A DNA stretch of 64,000 nucleotides from Eubacterium pyruvativorans (GCF_900102225.1 NZ_FNBF01000006.1:43008-107007), one strand, 5' to 3'; counted from the first letter of the stretch, positions 8,443 through 17,637 are shown. The notes: generated by a model not told the origin, from the letters alone. Made by a program: numbers and translations.

Positions 8443-8742
8443 CTACCGAGGCAGAACGATCTTCCGTTTCTCCGGATTCCGGGCCTGCCGGTACAGCACG
8501 AATTTCTTTCCGATAGCCTGGACGAATTCTGCATTCAGCCGGCCCGCCAGTTCCTCACAGACTTCCTTCGGCCTGCACTCTGCACCGTCCTGGATCTTCA
8601 CCTTCACCAGTTCCCGGGCGTTCAGCGCCTCATCCACCGCATTCACCACCGAATCCGTGAGCTCGGACTTTCCGATATTCACGATCGGGTCAATGCCGTT
8701 GGCCAGGCTCTTCAGATAACTTCTCTGTTTTCCTGTGATCAT
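8443..8742 (-). CDS. yhbY: YhbY family RNA-binding protein (CRM domain)
   Basis: 99 residues from ATG 8742, chosen because GAAAGGAAC lies 6 bp upstream; the upstream in-frame ATGs at 8763 and 8772 have no such site. The sequence begins MITGKQRSYLKSLANG and contains IVNIGKSELTDSVV and the basic GKKFVLYRQARN tail. This is the compact CRM fold that binds pre-50S ribosomal particles. It probably assists large-subunit maturation. On the minus strand a TACAAT element (near 8796) may be its -10. truA lies downstream. Confidence 0.9.
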   Translation of the reverse strand: MITGKQRSYLKSLANGIDPIVNIGKSELTDSVVNAVDEALNARELVKVKIQDGAECRPKEVCEELAGRLNAEFVQAIGKKFVLYRQARNPEKRKIVLPR

Positions 8743-8867
8743 ATATGTTCCTTTCAAATTCATTTCATCCAATGTAATAATTCATTGTACCACGGCGGAG
8801 AGGTATGTGCCACCGATATCGGTCCGCACAGTCCGTGCCGCTTCTGCTGCGCCTCCCCCGGATCCCT

Positions 8868-9587
8868 TCAAATCCTGAGCCAGATCTCCAGCCGCCCCCA
8901 GAAAAACACGAAGTAGATCAGAAATGCAGCCGCCGCATAGGGCATCAGCGGCAGGGAATCGGTTCTCTTCACCTTCTTTCTGAGCAGCAGACCGCCGAAG
9001 TGAAGACATGCGAACAGTGCCGAGAGAATATAGACAAATACGATGCCGTACAGCCCGGTCACCAGCCCCATGGCGGTGAACGCCTTGATATCACCGCCGC
9101 CTGCGCCGAACCTGCCGGTCAGAAGTTTCCCGGCAAGCCCAGTGAGGAAGGTCAGGCCCCCGCCGGCCAGAGCCCCCAGCAGGAAATCCTTCCAGCCGTC
9201 GTGATACGGCAGCATGCCCACGGAGGATGCGGCCAGCAGAATCACCAGCTGGTCCGGAACAATGCGGTATTTCAGATCCGCAATTCCCATTTCCACCAGC
9301 AGCCATCCGGCAGCGAGGGTCACTGCTGCCGCCCGCCAGTTCCGGTTCACCATCCAGATACCCACGCCGACGAACAGCATGGAGAACAGAAACTTCCACG
9401 GCCAGCTCTTCACCCGCTGGGTATAGGGGTCCCGCAGTTCTTCCGACGGTTCCTCTCCGTATTCCGTAAACCAGACCGGCGGCATATGGTTGAAGAAATA
9501 TACTGCACCGTTTCCCAGGAATATGCCTGCCGCTGCAGCGGCCAGACTGCGCAGAATTACAACAATATAGGGAATATATGCGTCCAA
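8868..9587 (-). CDS. Prepilin peptidase-like aspartic protease (A24 family)
   Basis: 239 residues from a TTG at 9587, chosen because AAAGGAGG lies 5 bp upstream; the frame continues to 9680 without a better site. Five or six membrane helices carry the two catalytic aspartates of type IV prepilin peptidases: Asp104 in GIADLKYRIVPDQLV and Asp166 in GAGGGDIKAF. The N-terminal domain that carries the zinc CxxC pairs and the methyltransferase region in classical PilD is short and has no cysteines. It should therefore cleave leader peptides without an obvious zinc-bound N-terminal domain. No pilin or secretion genes are in the window, so its substrate is unknown. Confidence 0.8.
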   Translation of the reverse strand: MDAYIPYIVVILRSLAAAAAGIFLGNGAVYFFNHMPPVWFTEYGEEPSEELRDPYTQRVKSWPWKFLFSMLFVGVGIWMVNRNWRAAAVTLAAGWLLVEMGIADLKYRIVPDQLVILLAASSVGMLPYHDGWKDFLLGALAGGGLTFLTGLAGKLLTGRFGAGGGDIKAFTAMGLVTGLYGIVFVYILSALFACLHFGGLLLRKKVKRTDSLPLMPYAAAAFLIYFVFFWGRLEIWLRI

Positions 9588-9794
9588 TCCGGCCTCCTTT
9601 CCGTTCACAGCCCTTCGTTTCCTGCCGCACTTCACGTTTTCTATGTCACTTACTGTAACCACAGATCCCCAGGATGTCAACGAAACGTTTCTGAATCCGG
9701 CGGAATCCGGGATGAATCAGACCTTATTCCGGTGTAAAATGCCGGGGAAAGAGGCAGAAACCGTTTCGGCAGAGGCTTACCGGCATCCAAAAAA

Positions 9795-9834
9795 AAGAGA
9801 GAGGCGAAGGCGCTTCCCGCCTCACCTCCCTCTT
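9795..9834 (-). terminator. Intrinsic terminator after glnS
   Basis: The imperfect 17-18 bp stem (9795-9812 with 9818-9834) lies within 10 bp of the glnS stop. On the minus strand it is followed by TTTTTTGG. The rest of the 150-bp gap to the prepilin peptidase gene shows nothing further. Confidence 0.75.
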
Positions 9835-9839
9835 CCGGG

Positions 9840-11492
9840 TTACTTCTTCTCCGGCTTCCAGGAGCTCTTCAGACCGACGATGCGGTTGAAGACCTTCTCT
9901 GTATCTGTCGTCAGCTTCGTATCCGCAATGTAGTATCCGTGGCGGAAGAACTGGAACCGTTCTCCCGGCTTCGCCTCCCCCAGAGAAGGTTCCGCATAGC
10001 AGATCTCCTCGGAGATGGACGCCGGATTCACCGAGAATTCACCGTTCTCGTCCTGCAGCATCAGATTATCATAGTTTCTGACCCGGATCTTCACCGCTGT
10101 CTTCGCATCCACGAAATGGATGGTACCCTTCACCTTGCGGCCGTCCGGGGAATCGCCCCCCCTGGTGGCCGGATCAATGGTGCAGCGCAGTTCCCGGATG
10201 GAGCCGTCCTCATTCTTCACCACCTCGTTGCAGGTCATGAAGTAGGCCCCCTTCACCCGCACTTCGTTGCCCGGGAACAGACGGAAGTACTTCTTCACCG
10301 GCACCTCCATGAAATCCGCACCATCGATGTAGATCTCATTGGAAAACGGGATCTGACGGGTTCCCATTTCCGGCACATTGCGGTTGTTTTCCACTTCCAC
10401 CATTTCCTGACGGTCCTGCGGGTAGTTCGTGATCACACACTTGATCGGATTCTCGATCACATTCCGGCTCTCCACCTTGTTCTGGAGGTCGCTGCGGACG
10501 CAGTGTTCCAGCATACCCTGATCCACCAGACTGTTGGATTTCGCCACGCCGATCTCACTGCAGAAATTCCGGATGGATTCCGGTGTGTAGCCTCTGCGGC
10601 GGATGCCGGAAATGGTCGGCATTCTCGGATCGTCCCATCCGTCCACCACGCCGTCTTCCACCAGTTTCCGCAGTTTCCGCTTGGATGTCATGGTATTCGT
10701 CACATTCAGACGGGCGAATTCAATCTGCTTCGGCGGGTTCGGCCAGAACCCCACTTCCTGCAGCACCCAGTTGTACAGCGGACGGTGATCTTCGAATTCC
10801 AGGGTGCAGATGGAATGGGTGATTCCTTCGATGGCATCCTCGATCGGATGGGCGAAATCATACATCGGGTAGATGCACCAGGCGTCCCCGGTATTGTGGT
10901 GGGTAGAATGCTCGATCCGGTAGATGACCGGGTCCCTCATGTTGATGTTCGGGGAGGACATATCTATCTTCGCCCGGAGCACCTTCTCTCCGTTGCCGTA
11001 CTTCCCGTCCTTCATCTCTTCGAACAGCTGCAGATTTTCTTCCACCGTCCGGCTGCGGAACGGACTCTCCACCCCCGGTTCTGTCAGCGTTCCTCTGGTC
11101 TCCCGGATCTGATCTGCACTCTGGTCATCCACGTAGGCCTTCCCCTTACGGATCAGCTCCAGCGCCGCCTCATACATCTGATCGAAGTAATCCGATGCCC
11201 AGCAGCGTTTCTCCCACTGGAATCCCAGCCACTTCACGTCTTCCTCGATGGCCTTCACATATTCCGGATCTTCCTTTACCGGATTCGTATCGTCATAACG
11301 GAGATTGCACTTACCGCCGTATTTCTGCGCAATGCTGAAGTTCAGGCAGATTGATTTCGCATGACCGATATGCAGATATCCGTTCGGCTCCGGCGGGAAC
11401 CGGGTGTAAACCTTGCCCCCGTAAGTTCCTTTCGCATTGTCCTCGTCGATAATATTCTCGATGAAATTCGTAGAAGTATTCGTTTCACTCAT
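9840..11492 (-). CDS. glnS: Glutaminyl-tRNA synthetase
   Basis: 550 residues from ATG 11492 (GGAGAAA upstream; an in-frame ATG at 11507 is five codons earlier). The class I signature [15 protein letters not shown] has HIGH at 41-44, and the KMSKS equivalent is MTSKRKL. The C-terminal beta-barrel anticodon domain is present, including [22 protein letters not shown] sequence. It charges tRNA-Gln directly with glutamine and ATP. The start [22 protein letters not shown] is typical of bacterial GlnRS. A free-standing GlnRS means this organism need not rely on the GatCAB transamidation route for glutamine. It is transcribed from its own promoter and terminates just past its stop. Confidence 0.95.
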   Translation of the reverse strand: MSETNTSTNFIENIIDEDNAKGTYGGKVYTRFPPEPNGYLHIGHAKSICLNFSIAQKYGGKCNLRYDDTNPVKEDPEYVKAIEEDVKWLGFQWEKRCWASDYFDQMYEAALELIRKGKAYVDDQSADQIRETRGTLTEPGVESPFRSRTVEENLQLFEEMKDGKYGNGEKVLRAKIDMSSPNINMRDPVIYRIEHSTHHNTGDAWCIYPMYDFAHPIEDAIEGITHSICTLEFEDHRPLYNWVLQEVGFWPNPPKQIEFARLNVTNTMTSKRKLRKLVEDGVVDGWDDPRMPTISGIRRRGYTPESIRNFCSEIGVAKSNSLVDQGMLEHCVRSDLQNKVESRNVIENPIKCVITNYPQDRQEMVEVENNRNVPEMGTRQIPFSNEIYIDGADFMEVPVKKYFRLFPGNEVRVKGAYFMTCNEVVKNEDGSIRELRCTIDPATRGGDSPDGRKVKGTIHFVDAKTAVKIRVRNYDNLMLQDENGEFSVNPASISEEICYAEPSLGEAKPGERFQFFRHGYYIADTKLTTDTEKVFNRIVGLKSSWKPEKK

Positions 11493-11574
11493 TCTGCATT
11501 TCTCCATTCTGTAATACGTTTCTCTGACGCTCCGGCGCCTCCAGCGGCAGACAATCTGCTACGATAATAGATTG

Positions 11575-11583
11575 ATTATAGCA
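11575..11583 (-). promoter_or_regulatory. Extended -10 promoter of glnS
   Basis: On the minus strand this reads TGCTATAAT, a consensus extended -10, with no good -35. The predicted transcript has a leader of about 75 nt that includes a small GCAGAT/TGC hairpin. No T-box consensus is visible. Confidence 0.6.
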
Positions 11584-11659
11584 CAAAAAATAACCGGACG
11601 GAATACGGCGAAATTGTTTATCGCCCCCGCATTCCGGCAGCATTCTGCCCTCATTTCTG

Positions 11660-12919
11660 TCACCGGATCCGGCGAAGCAGACGCTCCCGGTCATTCGGCA
11701 CCCGGCCGCTGATCACATCCTCCAGCAGTCCGTCCAGAATCCGTCCCACTTCCGGTCCCCGGGGCACACCGGTGCGGAGGATGTCGCCGCCGTTCACCGC
11801 CAGCTGAGACCGGTTCCAGCAGGCGTCCTTCCGCTCCAGAATCCGTTCCACAGCCCGACACCCGTTCTCCCATTCATCGGCGGAAACCCGGTTGCTCTCT
11901 ATACGATCGTCTATTTCCGATTGACTTTCCGACAGCAAGCTCCGGAGCCGGATGCCCCGGCACAGATCCTCCGGACCATGATCCCTAAGCAGCCGCATCC
12001 TCGCCGCATCATTTTCCAGAACCCCCCGGATCGCCGGATCTTCCGAAAGTTCTGCGGCCTTCTCTGCCGCCCGGATCAATTCGTTATCTGCCTTCAGTTC
12101 CTTCAGACCGTTCCTGACCCGGCCGGCCCCGGGACCGAAGAAAATCCCGCAGCGAAGGGGCAGGTCCCGGGGCGCCCGGCGGAGAAGGCCGAGCCGTTCC
12201 GGTTCTGCAATTTCCATGCCGAGACAGGAGCACATGCTGCCTCGATACTCCGTCAGAACCGCAGCAGCAGAATCCCCCATCAGAAGTTTAGTCAGTTCTA
12301 TGAAGATCCGCTCCCGGGACGTTCCCCGGCACAGCGCTGCCATACTGCGGACGGCATCCGCTGTTTCTTCTTCAATCTGGAAACCCAGCACGGCGGCGAA
12401 ACGAAGGGCCCGGATGATCCGGAGCGCATCCTCCCGGAACCGGTCCTCCGGTTTCCCCACCGCCCGGATCAGCTGCGCCGCCAGATCCGCCCGGCCGCCG
12501 AAAGGATCCACCAGCCGGCCCTTTCGGTCCACCGCCATGGCATTGACCGTGAAGTCCCGCCGGGCCAGATCCTCCCGGAGATCCCGGCTGAACCATACCC
12601 GGTCCGGATGCCGTCCGTCGCTGTAAATTCCATCAATCCGGTACGTGGTGATTTCCAGGGATTCCCCGTCCATCAGCACCGTACAGGTGCCGTGCTTCAT
12701 GCCGGTATCGATGGTGCGGTAACCGGCGAAAACCGCCCCGGTTTCCTCCGGCAGCGCCGCTGTACAGATATCCCAGTCATTCGGTGTTCTGCCCAGAATC
12801 GAATCCCGCACGCAGCCTCCTACGGCGAAGGCTTCGAACCCGGCGTCCTCCAGCATAGCGAGCGCCTGGCGGACGTATTCCGGCATATTCATTGCGATGT
12901 GATCCCGAAAAGGCACCAT
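11660..12919 (-). CDS. cca: CCA tRNA nucleotidyltransferase (poly(A) polymerase/tRNA nucleotidyltransferase family)
   Basis: 419 residues from ATG 12919, chosen because GGGAGGATC lies just upstream; the frame extends to 13009 through the ferritin terminator and cannot start there. Motifs are VGGCVRDSILGRTPNDWDICT (residues 33-53, with the catalytic Asp pair in DWD), the RRDFTVNAMA motif and the EDALRIIRALRFAA motif of class II nucleotidyltransferases. It adds or repairs the 3' CCA end of tRNAs. The C-terminal half (about 230-419) is divergent and helical and lacks a recognisable HD domain. It is co-directional with glnS about 170 bp away, another translation gene. Confidence 0.9.
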   Translation of the reverse strand: MVPFRDHIAMNMPEYVRQALAMLEDAGFEAFAVGGCVRDSILGRTPNDWDICTAALPEETGAVFAGYRTIDTGMKHGTCTVLMDGESLEITTYRIDGIYSDGRHPDRVWFSRDLREDLARRDFTVNAMAVDRKGRLVDPFGGRADLAAQLIRAVGKPEDRFREDALRIIRALRFAAVLGFQIEEETADAVRSMAALCRGTSRERIFIELTKLLMGDSAAAVLTEYRGSMCSCLGMEIAEPERLGLLRRAPRDLPLRCGIFFGPGAGRVRNGLKELKADNELIRAAEKAAELSEDPAIRGVLENDAARMRLLRDHGPEDLCRGIRLRSLLSESQSEIDDRIESNRVSADEWENGCRAVERILERKDACWNRSQLAVNGGDILRTGVPRGPEVGRILDGLLEDVISGRVPNDRERLLRRIR

Positions 12920-12956
12920 CCGATCCTCCCTGAAAAAAGATGTGAATAACAGAAAA

Positions 12957-12991
12957 CCCCGGAACCCGGCAGATATTGCCGGGTTCCGGGG
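12957..12991 (-). terminator. Intrinsic terminator after the ferritin gene
   Basis: A perfect 15-bp stem (12957-12971 with 12977-12991) has a 5-nt loop and is followed on the minus strand by TTTTCTGTTATT. It is one of the strongest terminators in the window, separating ferritin from cca. Confidence 0.9.
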
Positions 12992-13043
12992 TCCGCCCGG
13001 TTTCAGCATGACCCGTTGGTCATCCGGCCGGTCCCATGCACTT

Positions 13044-13553
13044 CTATACCGTCAGCGACGGCGCCGCATACACACGGGCACCCAGTTCCTGATCCAGCAG
13101 GTACAGGCCCCGGGAGTCGTTTCCGAACATCTCCATCTTCTGAATGTTCGTTGTGGCGTTGTCCTCTTCCTCCACCTGTTCCTTCACGAACCAGTCCAGG
13201 AACTGCATGGTGGCGAAATCCTTCGCTTCGTATGCCGCCGCATAAATATCGTTGATCAGTCCCGTGACATACTGCTCATGGGCCAGACTCGCCTGCAGAA
13301 CGCCCAGCGCACTCTCCAGCTTGACATCCGGCTTGGCGATCGGCTCCAGTTCCACATGCTCGCCCTTCTTCTGCAGATACTGCAGCAGGAGCATCGCATG
13401 GTCACGCTCTTCCTGTGTCTGAACGGTGAACCAGTTTGCGAATCCCTTCAGACCCATTTCCTCATAATAGTTAGCGAAGTCCAGATACAGATACGCAGAG
13501 TACAGCTCCTTGTTGATCTGGTCATTCATTAAATCTCTGACCTTCTTATCCAT
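13044..13553 (-). CDS. ftnA: Non-heme ferritin
   Basis: The 169-residue four-helix-bundle ferritin has all ferroxidase ligands: Glu16 (INKELYSAY), Glu49 and His52 (QEERDHAM), Glu93 (AHEQYV) and Glu125-Glu129 (KEQVEEED). It oxidises ferrous iron and stores it in a 24-mer shell, which also detoxifies peroxide in anaerobes. The gene is monocistronic, with its own promoter about 80 bp upstream and a strong terminator. The leader contains a GGGCAC/GTGCCC inverted repeat (13581-13613) that may fold near the ribosome-binding site. No clear Fur box was seen. Confidence 0.95.
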   Translation of the reverse strand: MDKKVRDLMNDQINKELYSAYLYLDFANYYEEMGLKGFANWFTVQTQEERDHAMLLLQYLQKKGEHVELEPIAKPDVKLESALGVLQASLAHEQYVTGLINDIYAAAYEAKDFATMQFLDWFVKEQVEEEDNATTNIQKMEMFGNDSRGLYLLDQELGARVYAAPSLTV

Positions 13554-13631
13554 AATGTCTATCCTCCTCTACATGAGTGGGGGCACATCGGATGATCCCT
13601 TCCGGCAGTGCCCTCGAACTACTACGTCCCA

Positions 13632-13661
13632 AGTATACCACTTCAGCAGAAAAATATACAA
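13632..13661 (-). promoter_or_regulatory. Promoter of the ferritin gene
   Basis: On the minus strand TTGTAT (13661-13656), an 18-bp spacer and TATACT (13637-13632) preceded by TGG form an extended -10 promoter. The transcript would have a leader of about 75 nt with an inverted repeat, GGGCAC/GTGCCC. Confidence 0.65.
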
Positions 13662-13689
13662 TTCATTTTCAGGAACAGAGATCAGAGCC

Positions 13690-14664
13690 CTACCGGAATG
13701 TTCCGGTATATTTCTCCGCCATGTGATGAGGCTTCAGTGCCTCCTTCGCATGACGGAGATTTTCCAGTCCCATGTCTTCCTCCCGGTTGACATAGACAAT
13801 CTCTTCCGGCAGGGTGCGGCAGAACTCCCGGCAGATCACCTGATACAGACCCCGGTAGTTGACATCCGCTTTCTCGAAATGCTCCACCGCCGTGTCGCCG
13901 CTCAGCCGCTCCCCCATGGCGAAAGCTCTGAGATGGCCGTCCATGAAAACCGCCGCAGAATATACATCCGGATCCTCCAGATGATCTGCAAATTCGGCGA
14001 TGGCCCGCTTCTCCGCTTCCATACTGTGTCTCTGTTCTTCGGTGCGTTCATGATCCCCCTCCACTGCATCGCTCAGAGCGAACAGCTTCGGCAGCAGATC
14101 CTTCGTCACCGGACGGACTTCATATTCGTAGTTCTTCAGAAAAAAATTGAGATGGTTCTTTTTCTTGTGCAGCGCCCGGCCGCTCAGGGTGATGAGTTTC
14201 TCCTTCTCGTAGACATATTCGTCATCATCCCGTTCGTGCTCGAAAATCATCTCTTCCGGGAACGCTTCCTCCAGCAGGTGAACCATATGCCCCGGAATGC
14301 TGGTGATTTCGAACGGAATCCCGTGGGTATCAAACCGGCGTTTCGCCTCCAGAACCGTGGCCCGGAGGCCGGCCGTATCATAGGTCCCGTTTTTTGTCAG
14401 CGGAATCGCAATGATCGCCGTGGGTTCCTCATGATCCTGGTCCAGGCTGGCCATACAGAGATAGTCCCCGATGACCTCCCAGCACAGGTCATAATCCTTC
14501 CGCCAGATATAGCTGGACAGGAACGTATAGGTCGCCCCCTGGTAGTCGTATCCCCGGAAGAATGCTTTCAGTGTTGCAATGTCCTCCTCCGTGAGGTGGT
14601 CGAAACAGTGTTCGAAGATATCTGTACTATTCATAACAACGCCGGGGTGCGGTGCCGCCGGCAA
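13690..14664 (-). CDS. DUF2156 protein (phosphatidylglycerol lysyltransferase-like GNAT domain)
   Basis: About 314-324 residues. The protein resembles the DUF2156 family: two tandem GNAT-like folds, no membrane region, with segments such as KKKNHLNFFLKNYEYEVRPV, YRGLYQVICREFC and the C-terminal NREEDMGLENLRHAKEALKP. The last of these matches the conserved end seen in lysyl-phosphatidylglycerol synthase soluble domains. The reaction is unknown; aminoacyl transfer from a charged tRNA is a reasonable guess. Start choice is uncertain: TTG 14664 has GAAGGAG only 3 bp upstream, while ATG 14634 (beginning MNSTDIFEHC) has no visible site. It sits 37 bp after surE and is probably co-transcribed. Confidence 0.75.
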   Translation of the reverse strand: MPAAPHPGVVMNSTDIFEHCFDHLTEEDIATLKAFFRGYDYQGATYTFLSSYIWRKDYDLCWEVIGDYLCMASLDQDHEEPTAIIAIPLTKNGTYDTAGLRATVLEAKRRFDTHGIPFEITSIPGHMVHLLEEAFPEEMIFEHERDDDEYVYEKEKLITLSGRALHKKKNHLNFFLKNYEYEVRPVTKDLLPKLFALSDAVEGDHERTEEQRHSMEAEKRAIAEFADHLEDPDVYSAAVFMDGHLRAFAMGERLSGDTAVEHFEKADVNYRGLYQVICREFCRTLPEEIVYVNREEDMGLENLRHAKEALKPHHMAEKYTGTFR

Positions 14665-14701
14665 AAACTCCTTCTCTTCATCGCTCGTCTTCTGTTTGCC
14701 T

Positions 14702-15478
14702 CTATTCCGGATCCCGGTCTCCGGATACCCAGTCCCGGACGATATCGAAACTGCTGTAATCCGTGTAATCGTAGTGGATCGGTGTGACCGATGCCCAGCC
14801 GCTTCTGACCGCCGTCACATCCAGACCTTCCGGATCGTCTTCTTTCACCCGGTGGGGGCTTCCGCCCAGCCTGTAACTGCCGTCCGGCTGACGGCGGAAG
14901 GTATCGTTGTAATACCGATGGCCCAGCCGGGTCAGCCTGACGCCCTGCAGTTCTTCCCGGGGAATGTCAGGTGTATTGATATTCAGAATGGTGCCCGGAG
15001 GCAGCTTCGGCGCCTCCTCCAGTGCCCTAAGCGCCAGCTCGCAGGCCATGTCAAAATGTCGGATGTCATGGCTTCCGTTCATGCTCTCCACAGACACCGC
15101 CACCGACGGCAGTCCGAAGAAGGCGCCCTCCATGGCGGCCCCCACGGTGCCGGAATAGTGGGTGTCGCAGCCGATATTGCCGCCCAGATTGATGCCGGCA
15201 TAGACCATATCGATGGGCATACCCGCTTCTTCTGCCAGCTGCAGTCCCAGTTTCACACAGTCCGCCGGACTTCCGGTGGTCTCAAAGGCTGACGCCGCCC
15301 CCGGCATCCGGGCGGGCATCACCGAAACAGATTCCGTGATGCTCAGGGAGTGGCTCTTCCCGCTCCGCTGGCTGTCCGGCGCACAGACGAATACATCCGC
15401 CGCTCCGGACAGAGCCTGCACCAGAGCCCGGATCCCCGCCGCCCGGATTCCGTCATCATTCGTTACCAGTATATTCAT
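14702..15478 (-). CDS. surE: 5'/3'-nucleotidase SurE
   Basis: The 258-residue protein starts MNILVTNDDGIRAAGIRAL, with the metal-binding NDDG at residues 7-10. It continues with SGKSHSLSI, the GSPADCVKLGL segment and the YAGINLGGNIGCDTHYSGTVGAA motif of SurE. It is a metal-dependent phosphatase of nucleoside monophosphates and short polyphosphate, linked to stationary-phase survival. It begins 1 bp from the sirtuin stop and leads into the DUF2156 gene, so the three form one leftward unit. Confidence 0.94.
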   Translation of the reverse strand: MNILVTNDDGIRAAGIRALVQALSGAADVFVCAPDSQRSGKSHSLSITESVSVMPARMPGAASAFETTGSPADCVKLGLQLAEEAGMPIDMVYAGINLGGNIGCDTHYSGTVGAAMEGAFFGLPSVAVSVESMNGSHDIRHFDMACELALRALEEAPKLPPGTILNINTPDIPREELQGVRLTRLGHRYYNDTFRRQPDGSYRLGGSPHRVKEDDPEGLDVTAVRSGWASVTPIHYDYTDYSSFDIVRDWVSGDRDPE

Positions 15479-15479
15479 A

Positions 15480-16205
15480 TTACTCCATGCTCATTACCTT
15501 GCCGATGGCGTCGTTGATCACCAGATCGGCCTTCGAATCGTACGGCGTCGCGGACTTGTTGATCAGCACCAGATGCTTCCCGTGGAAGTAGTTGATCAGA
15601 CCCGCCGCCGGATACACCACCAGAGAGGTTCCGCCTACAATCATGCAGTCGGCCCGTTCGATGGCGTCCACCGCTGCGCCCAGAACCCGCTGGTCCAGCG
15701 CCTCTTCATAGAGAACCACATCCGGCTTGATCCGTCCCCCGCAGGTGCAGTACGGCACCCCGTCCTTACAGTGGGATTCATCCATGATGTAATTCACATC
15801 GTAGAACTTATGACAGGACTCACAGTAATTCCGCAGCACACTGCCGTGTACCTCATATACCGTTCTGGATCCCGCCTTCTGATGAAGACCGTCAATGTTC
15901 TGGGTGATCACCGCCCGGAGTTTTCCCATCTCCTCCAGCTTCGCCAGCGCCCTGTGGGCTGCGTTCGGCCGGGCTTCCGGGTGAATCAGATTCTCCTTAT
16001 AGTACTGATAGAACGCTTCCGGGTGATTCACATAGAACGTGTGGGACAGCATGGTCTCCGGAGAATGGCCGTATTTCTGTTTCGCATGATACAGCCCGGA
16101 TTCCGATCGGAAGTCCGGCACACCACTCTCTGTAGAAACCCCGGCGCCGCCGAAAAACACAATGTTGCTGCTCTCGTCAATGATCTTCTTCAGTCGTTCG
16201 TCCAT
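15480..16205 (-). CDS. cobB: NAD-dependent protein deacylase, sirtuin family
   Basis: 241 residues from ATG 16205 with AGGAGG 6 bp upstream; an earlier ATG at 16226 lacks a site. Sirtuin motifs are present: FGGAGVSTESGVPDFRS (residues 18-34), TQNIDGLHQKAG, the catalytic His in YEVHGS, the zinc ribbon CESC with a later CTCGG, and GGTSLVVYPAAGL. The second zinc pair is CxC rather than CxxC. The enzyme removes acyl groups from lysines at the cost of NAD. It lies in a unit with surE and the cysteine-peptidase-like gene upstream. Confidence 0.92.
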   Translation of the reverse strand: MDERLKKIIDESSNIVFFGGAGVSTESGVPDFRSESGLYHAKQKYGHSPETMLSHTFYVNHPEAFYQYYKENLIHPEARPNAAHRALAKLEEMGKLRAVITQNIDGLHQKAGSRTVYEVHGSVLRNYCESCHKFYDVNYIMDESHCKDGVPYCTCGGRIKPDVVLYEEALDQRVLGAAVDAIERADCMIVGGTSLVVYPAAGLINYFHGKHLVLINKSATPYDSKADLVINDAIGKVMSME

Positions 16206-16233
16206 GATACACCTCCTGTCCGCCATGAACTAC

Positions 16234-16845
16234 TCATGCAAGATGGTACAGCACCATCCCGCCCTTTTCGTCATATCCGGTATCCCAGAATGTGTGGAAA
16301 TCCACCCATTCGGAATCTCCGTAGGTGGCCGTGCGGATCCGGGCTTCCTTCTTCCCGTTCCGCTCCCCCTCTTCATATCCGTTCACAATGAACCAGTGCC
16401 AGACATAATCCCGCATCGCCGGGTTCCGGTGAAACAACACCAGGGCCGGGATCACGTAACCGCCGTCAATCTGACGTTTCACTGCGTCGAAGGCTGCGGC
16501 TTCCGGCGTGCGGCCGGGCAGTTCCGTCATCGTGATCCGGTGTTCCCCCCGGTCCCGGAGATACTTTCCGTATCCGTCGATATAGATGTCCAGCCGGTTG
16601 ATGCCGCTCCAGCGCGGGGACAGGTACGGTTTCATCACCTTGCTGAATTTCACATAATCTTTCCGCGTCAGGTTGTGCACATCCAGCGGGCTGATCTCCG
16701 TTCCCTTGTACCGGTCGAAGCAGATGCTGCTGTCCATGGCCGTAGCCGCTCCGCAGCCTCCCAGCTTCATCATGGGATCCCGGAACCAGTCCTGATCTCC
16801 CCCGTATTCCCCGTCAATATAGAAATAGTTCAGTTCTTTCCTCAA
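16234..16845 (-). CDS. Possible papain-like (C39-like) cysteine peptidase
   Basis: The 203-residue protein starts at a TTG (16845) with GAGAGGAAG about 7 bp upstream. It has no signal peptide. The pattern fits a C39/papain-like fold: Cys31 in LGGCGAATAMDSSICF near a helix start, His150 in YVWHWFIVNGY, and an acidic pair in SEWVDFHTFWDTG (Asp182 or Asp188). This Cys-His-Asp order and the WHWFIVNGY strand resemble C39-like peptidases, but overall homology is not certain. It lies 28 bp upstream of the sirtuin, so substrate processing linked to that unit is possible. It could also be an acyltransferase with the same fold. Confidence 0.6.
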   Translation of the reverse strand: MRKELNYFYIDGEYGGDQDWFRDPMMKLGGCGAATAMDSSICFDRYKGTEISPLDVHNLTRKDYVKFSKVMKPYLSPRWSGINRLDIYIDGYGKYLRDRGEHRITMTELPGRTPEAAAFDAVKRQIDGGYVIPALVLFHRNPAMRDYVWHWFIVNGYEEGERNGKKEARIRTATYGDSEWVDFHTFWDTGYDEKGGMVLYHLA

Positions 16846-16940
16846 TGAAAATCTTCCTCTCCGCCGCCATTATGCCGAAGACGGCTGATTCTTCTTCATA
16901 CCCGTTTCTGCCGGAAATAACCGCACAAGCACAGAAAAAC

Positions 16941-16968
16941 GCCGGGCTTCCCCGCAGGAAATCCCGGC
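16941..16968 (-). terminator. Intrinsic terminator after the ECF S-component gene
   Basis: GCCGGG/CCCGGC with further inner pairs and a 4-nt loop, followed on the minus strand by TTTTTCTG. It lies about 70 bp past the stop at 17038 and separates the ECF gene from the cysteine-peptidase-like gene. Confidence 0.75.
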
Positions 16969-17037
16969 ATATCTCGATTCTGCTTTCGTTTCGCTATCTT
17001 TTTCGTTCTGCTTTTCTGTCGTTTCGCTTCCCTTCCG

Positions 17038-17610
17038 TCAGGCATTCTGACGGCCCTTTCCCAGGAAGTACTTCCGAACCGGTGTCTTACAGAGGGCTCC
17101 GGCGATGATGACCGCCAGCGCACCGCCCACCACGAACTGTCCGATATTCCATGGAACACCGATCACTGCCGTGGCCCAGTTACCGTAGATGAACCGCTCC
17201 GCCACCAGGTAGCCGGCCACCATTTCCATTCCGCCGACGAGCATGCCCAGCAGATCCACCCAGGTGATCCGGTATCCCTCATTGGTCACATGGCGGTCCG
17301 CTCCCACCTTTTCGATGAAAATTCCCATCAGGAATGCCATCAGAAACTTGATCACAAATGTCCACGGCATCCAGAAGGCATATCCGCCCAGCAGGTCGCC
17401 CAGTGCGGAGCCGATACCGGCTGCCAGAGCACCGTCCCGCTTGCCCAGCAGCATGACGGCCAGGAAAATCATCGCATCCCCCAGATGAACGTATCCCTGG
17501 GTCATCGGCACCGGAATCTTGAACAGACTGGTTCCCACCAGGATCAGGCAGGCCATCAGGGCCGCCAGCACCAGTCGCATCACTTTCGTATCGGTCTTCA
17601 CACGTTCCAT
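17038..17610 (-). CDS. ECF transporter S component (substrate-binding membrane protein)
   Basis: 190 residues from ATG 17610 (or 192 from TTG 17616; AGGAGG lies upstream of both). It has six membrane helices. The N-terminal region MRLVLAALMACLILVGTSLFKIPVP and the GYVHLGDAMIFLAVMLLG motif are typical of ECF S components, which capture a vitamin and dock with the shared EcfAA'T energising module (not in this window). It is divergent from a MocR-family regulator across overlapping promoters. By analogy with PdxU/PdxU2-type proteins next to PdxR regulators, a vitamin B6 compound is a plausible substrate. The link is inferred from context only. Confidence 0.85.
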   Translation of the reverse strand: MERVKTDTKVMRLVLAALMACLILVGTSLFKIPVPMTQGYVHLGDAMIFLAVMLLGKRDGALAAGIGSALGDLLGGYAFWMPWTFVIKFLMAFLMGIFIEKVGADRHVTNEGYRITWVDLLGMLVGGMEMVAGYLVAERFIYGNWATAVIGVPWNIGQFVVGGALAVIIAGALCKTPVRKYFLGKGRQNA

Positions 17611-17637
17611 AATCAATACGCCTCCTTATGCGTGTTC

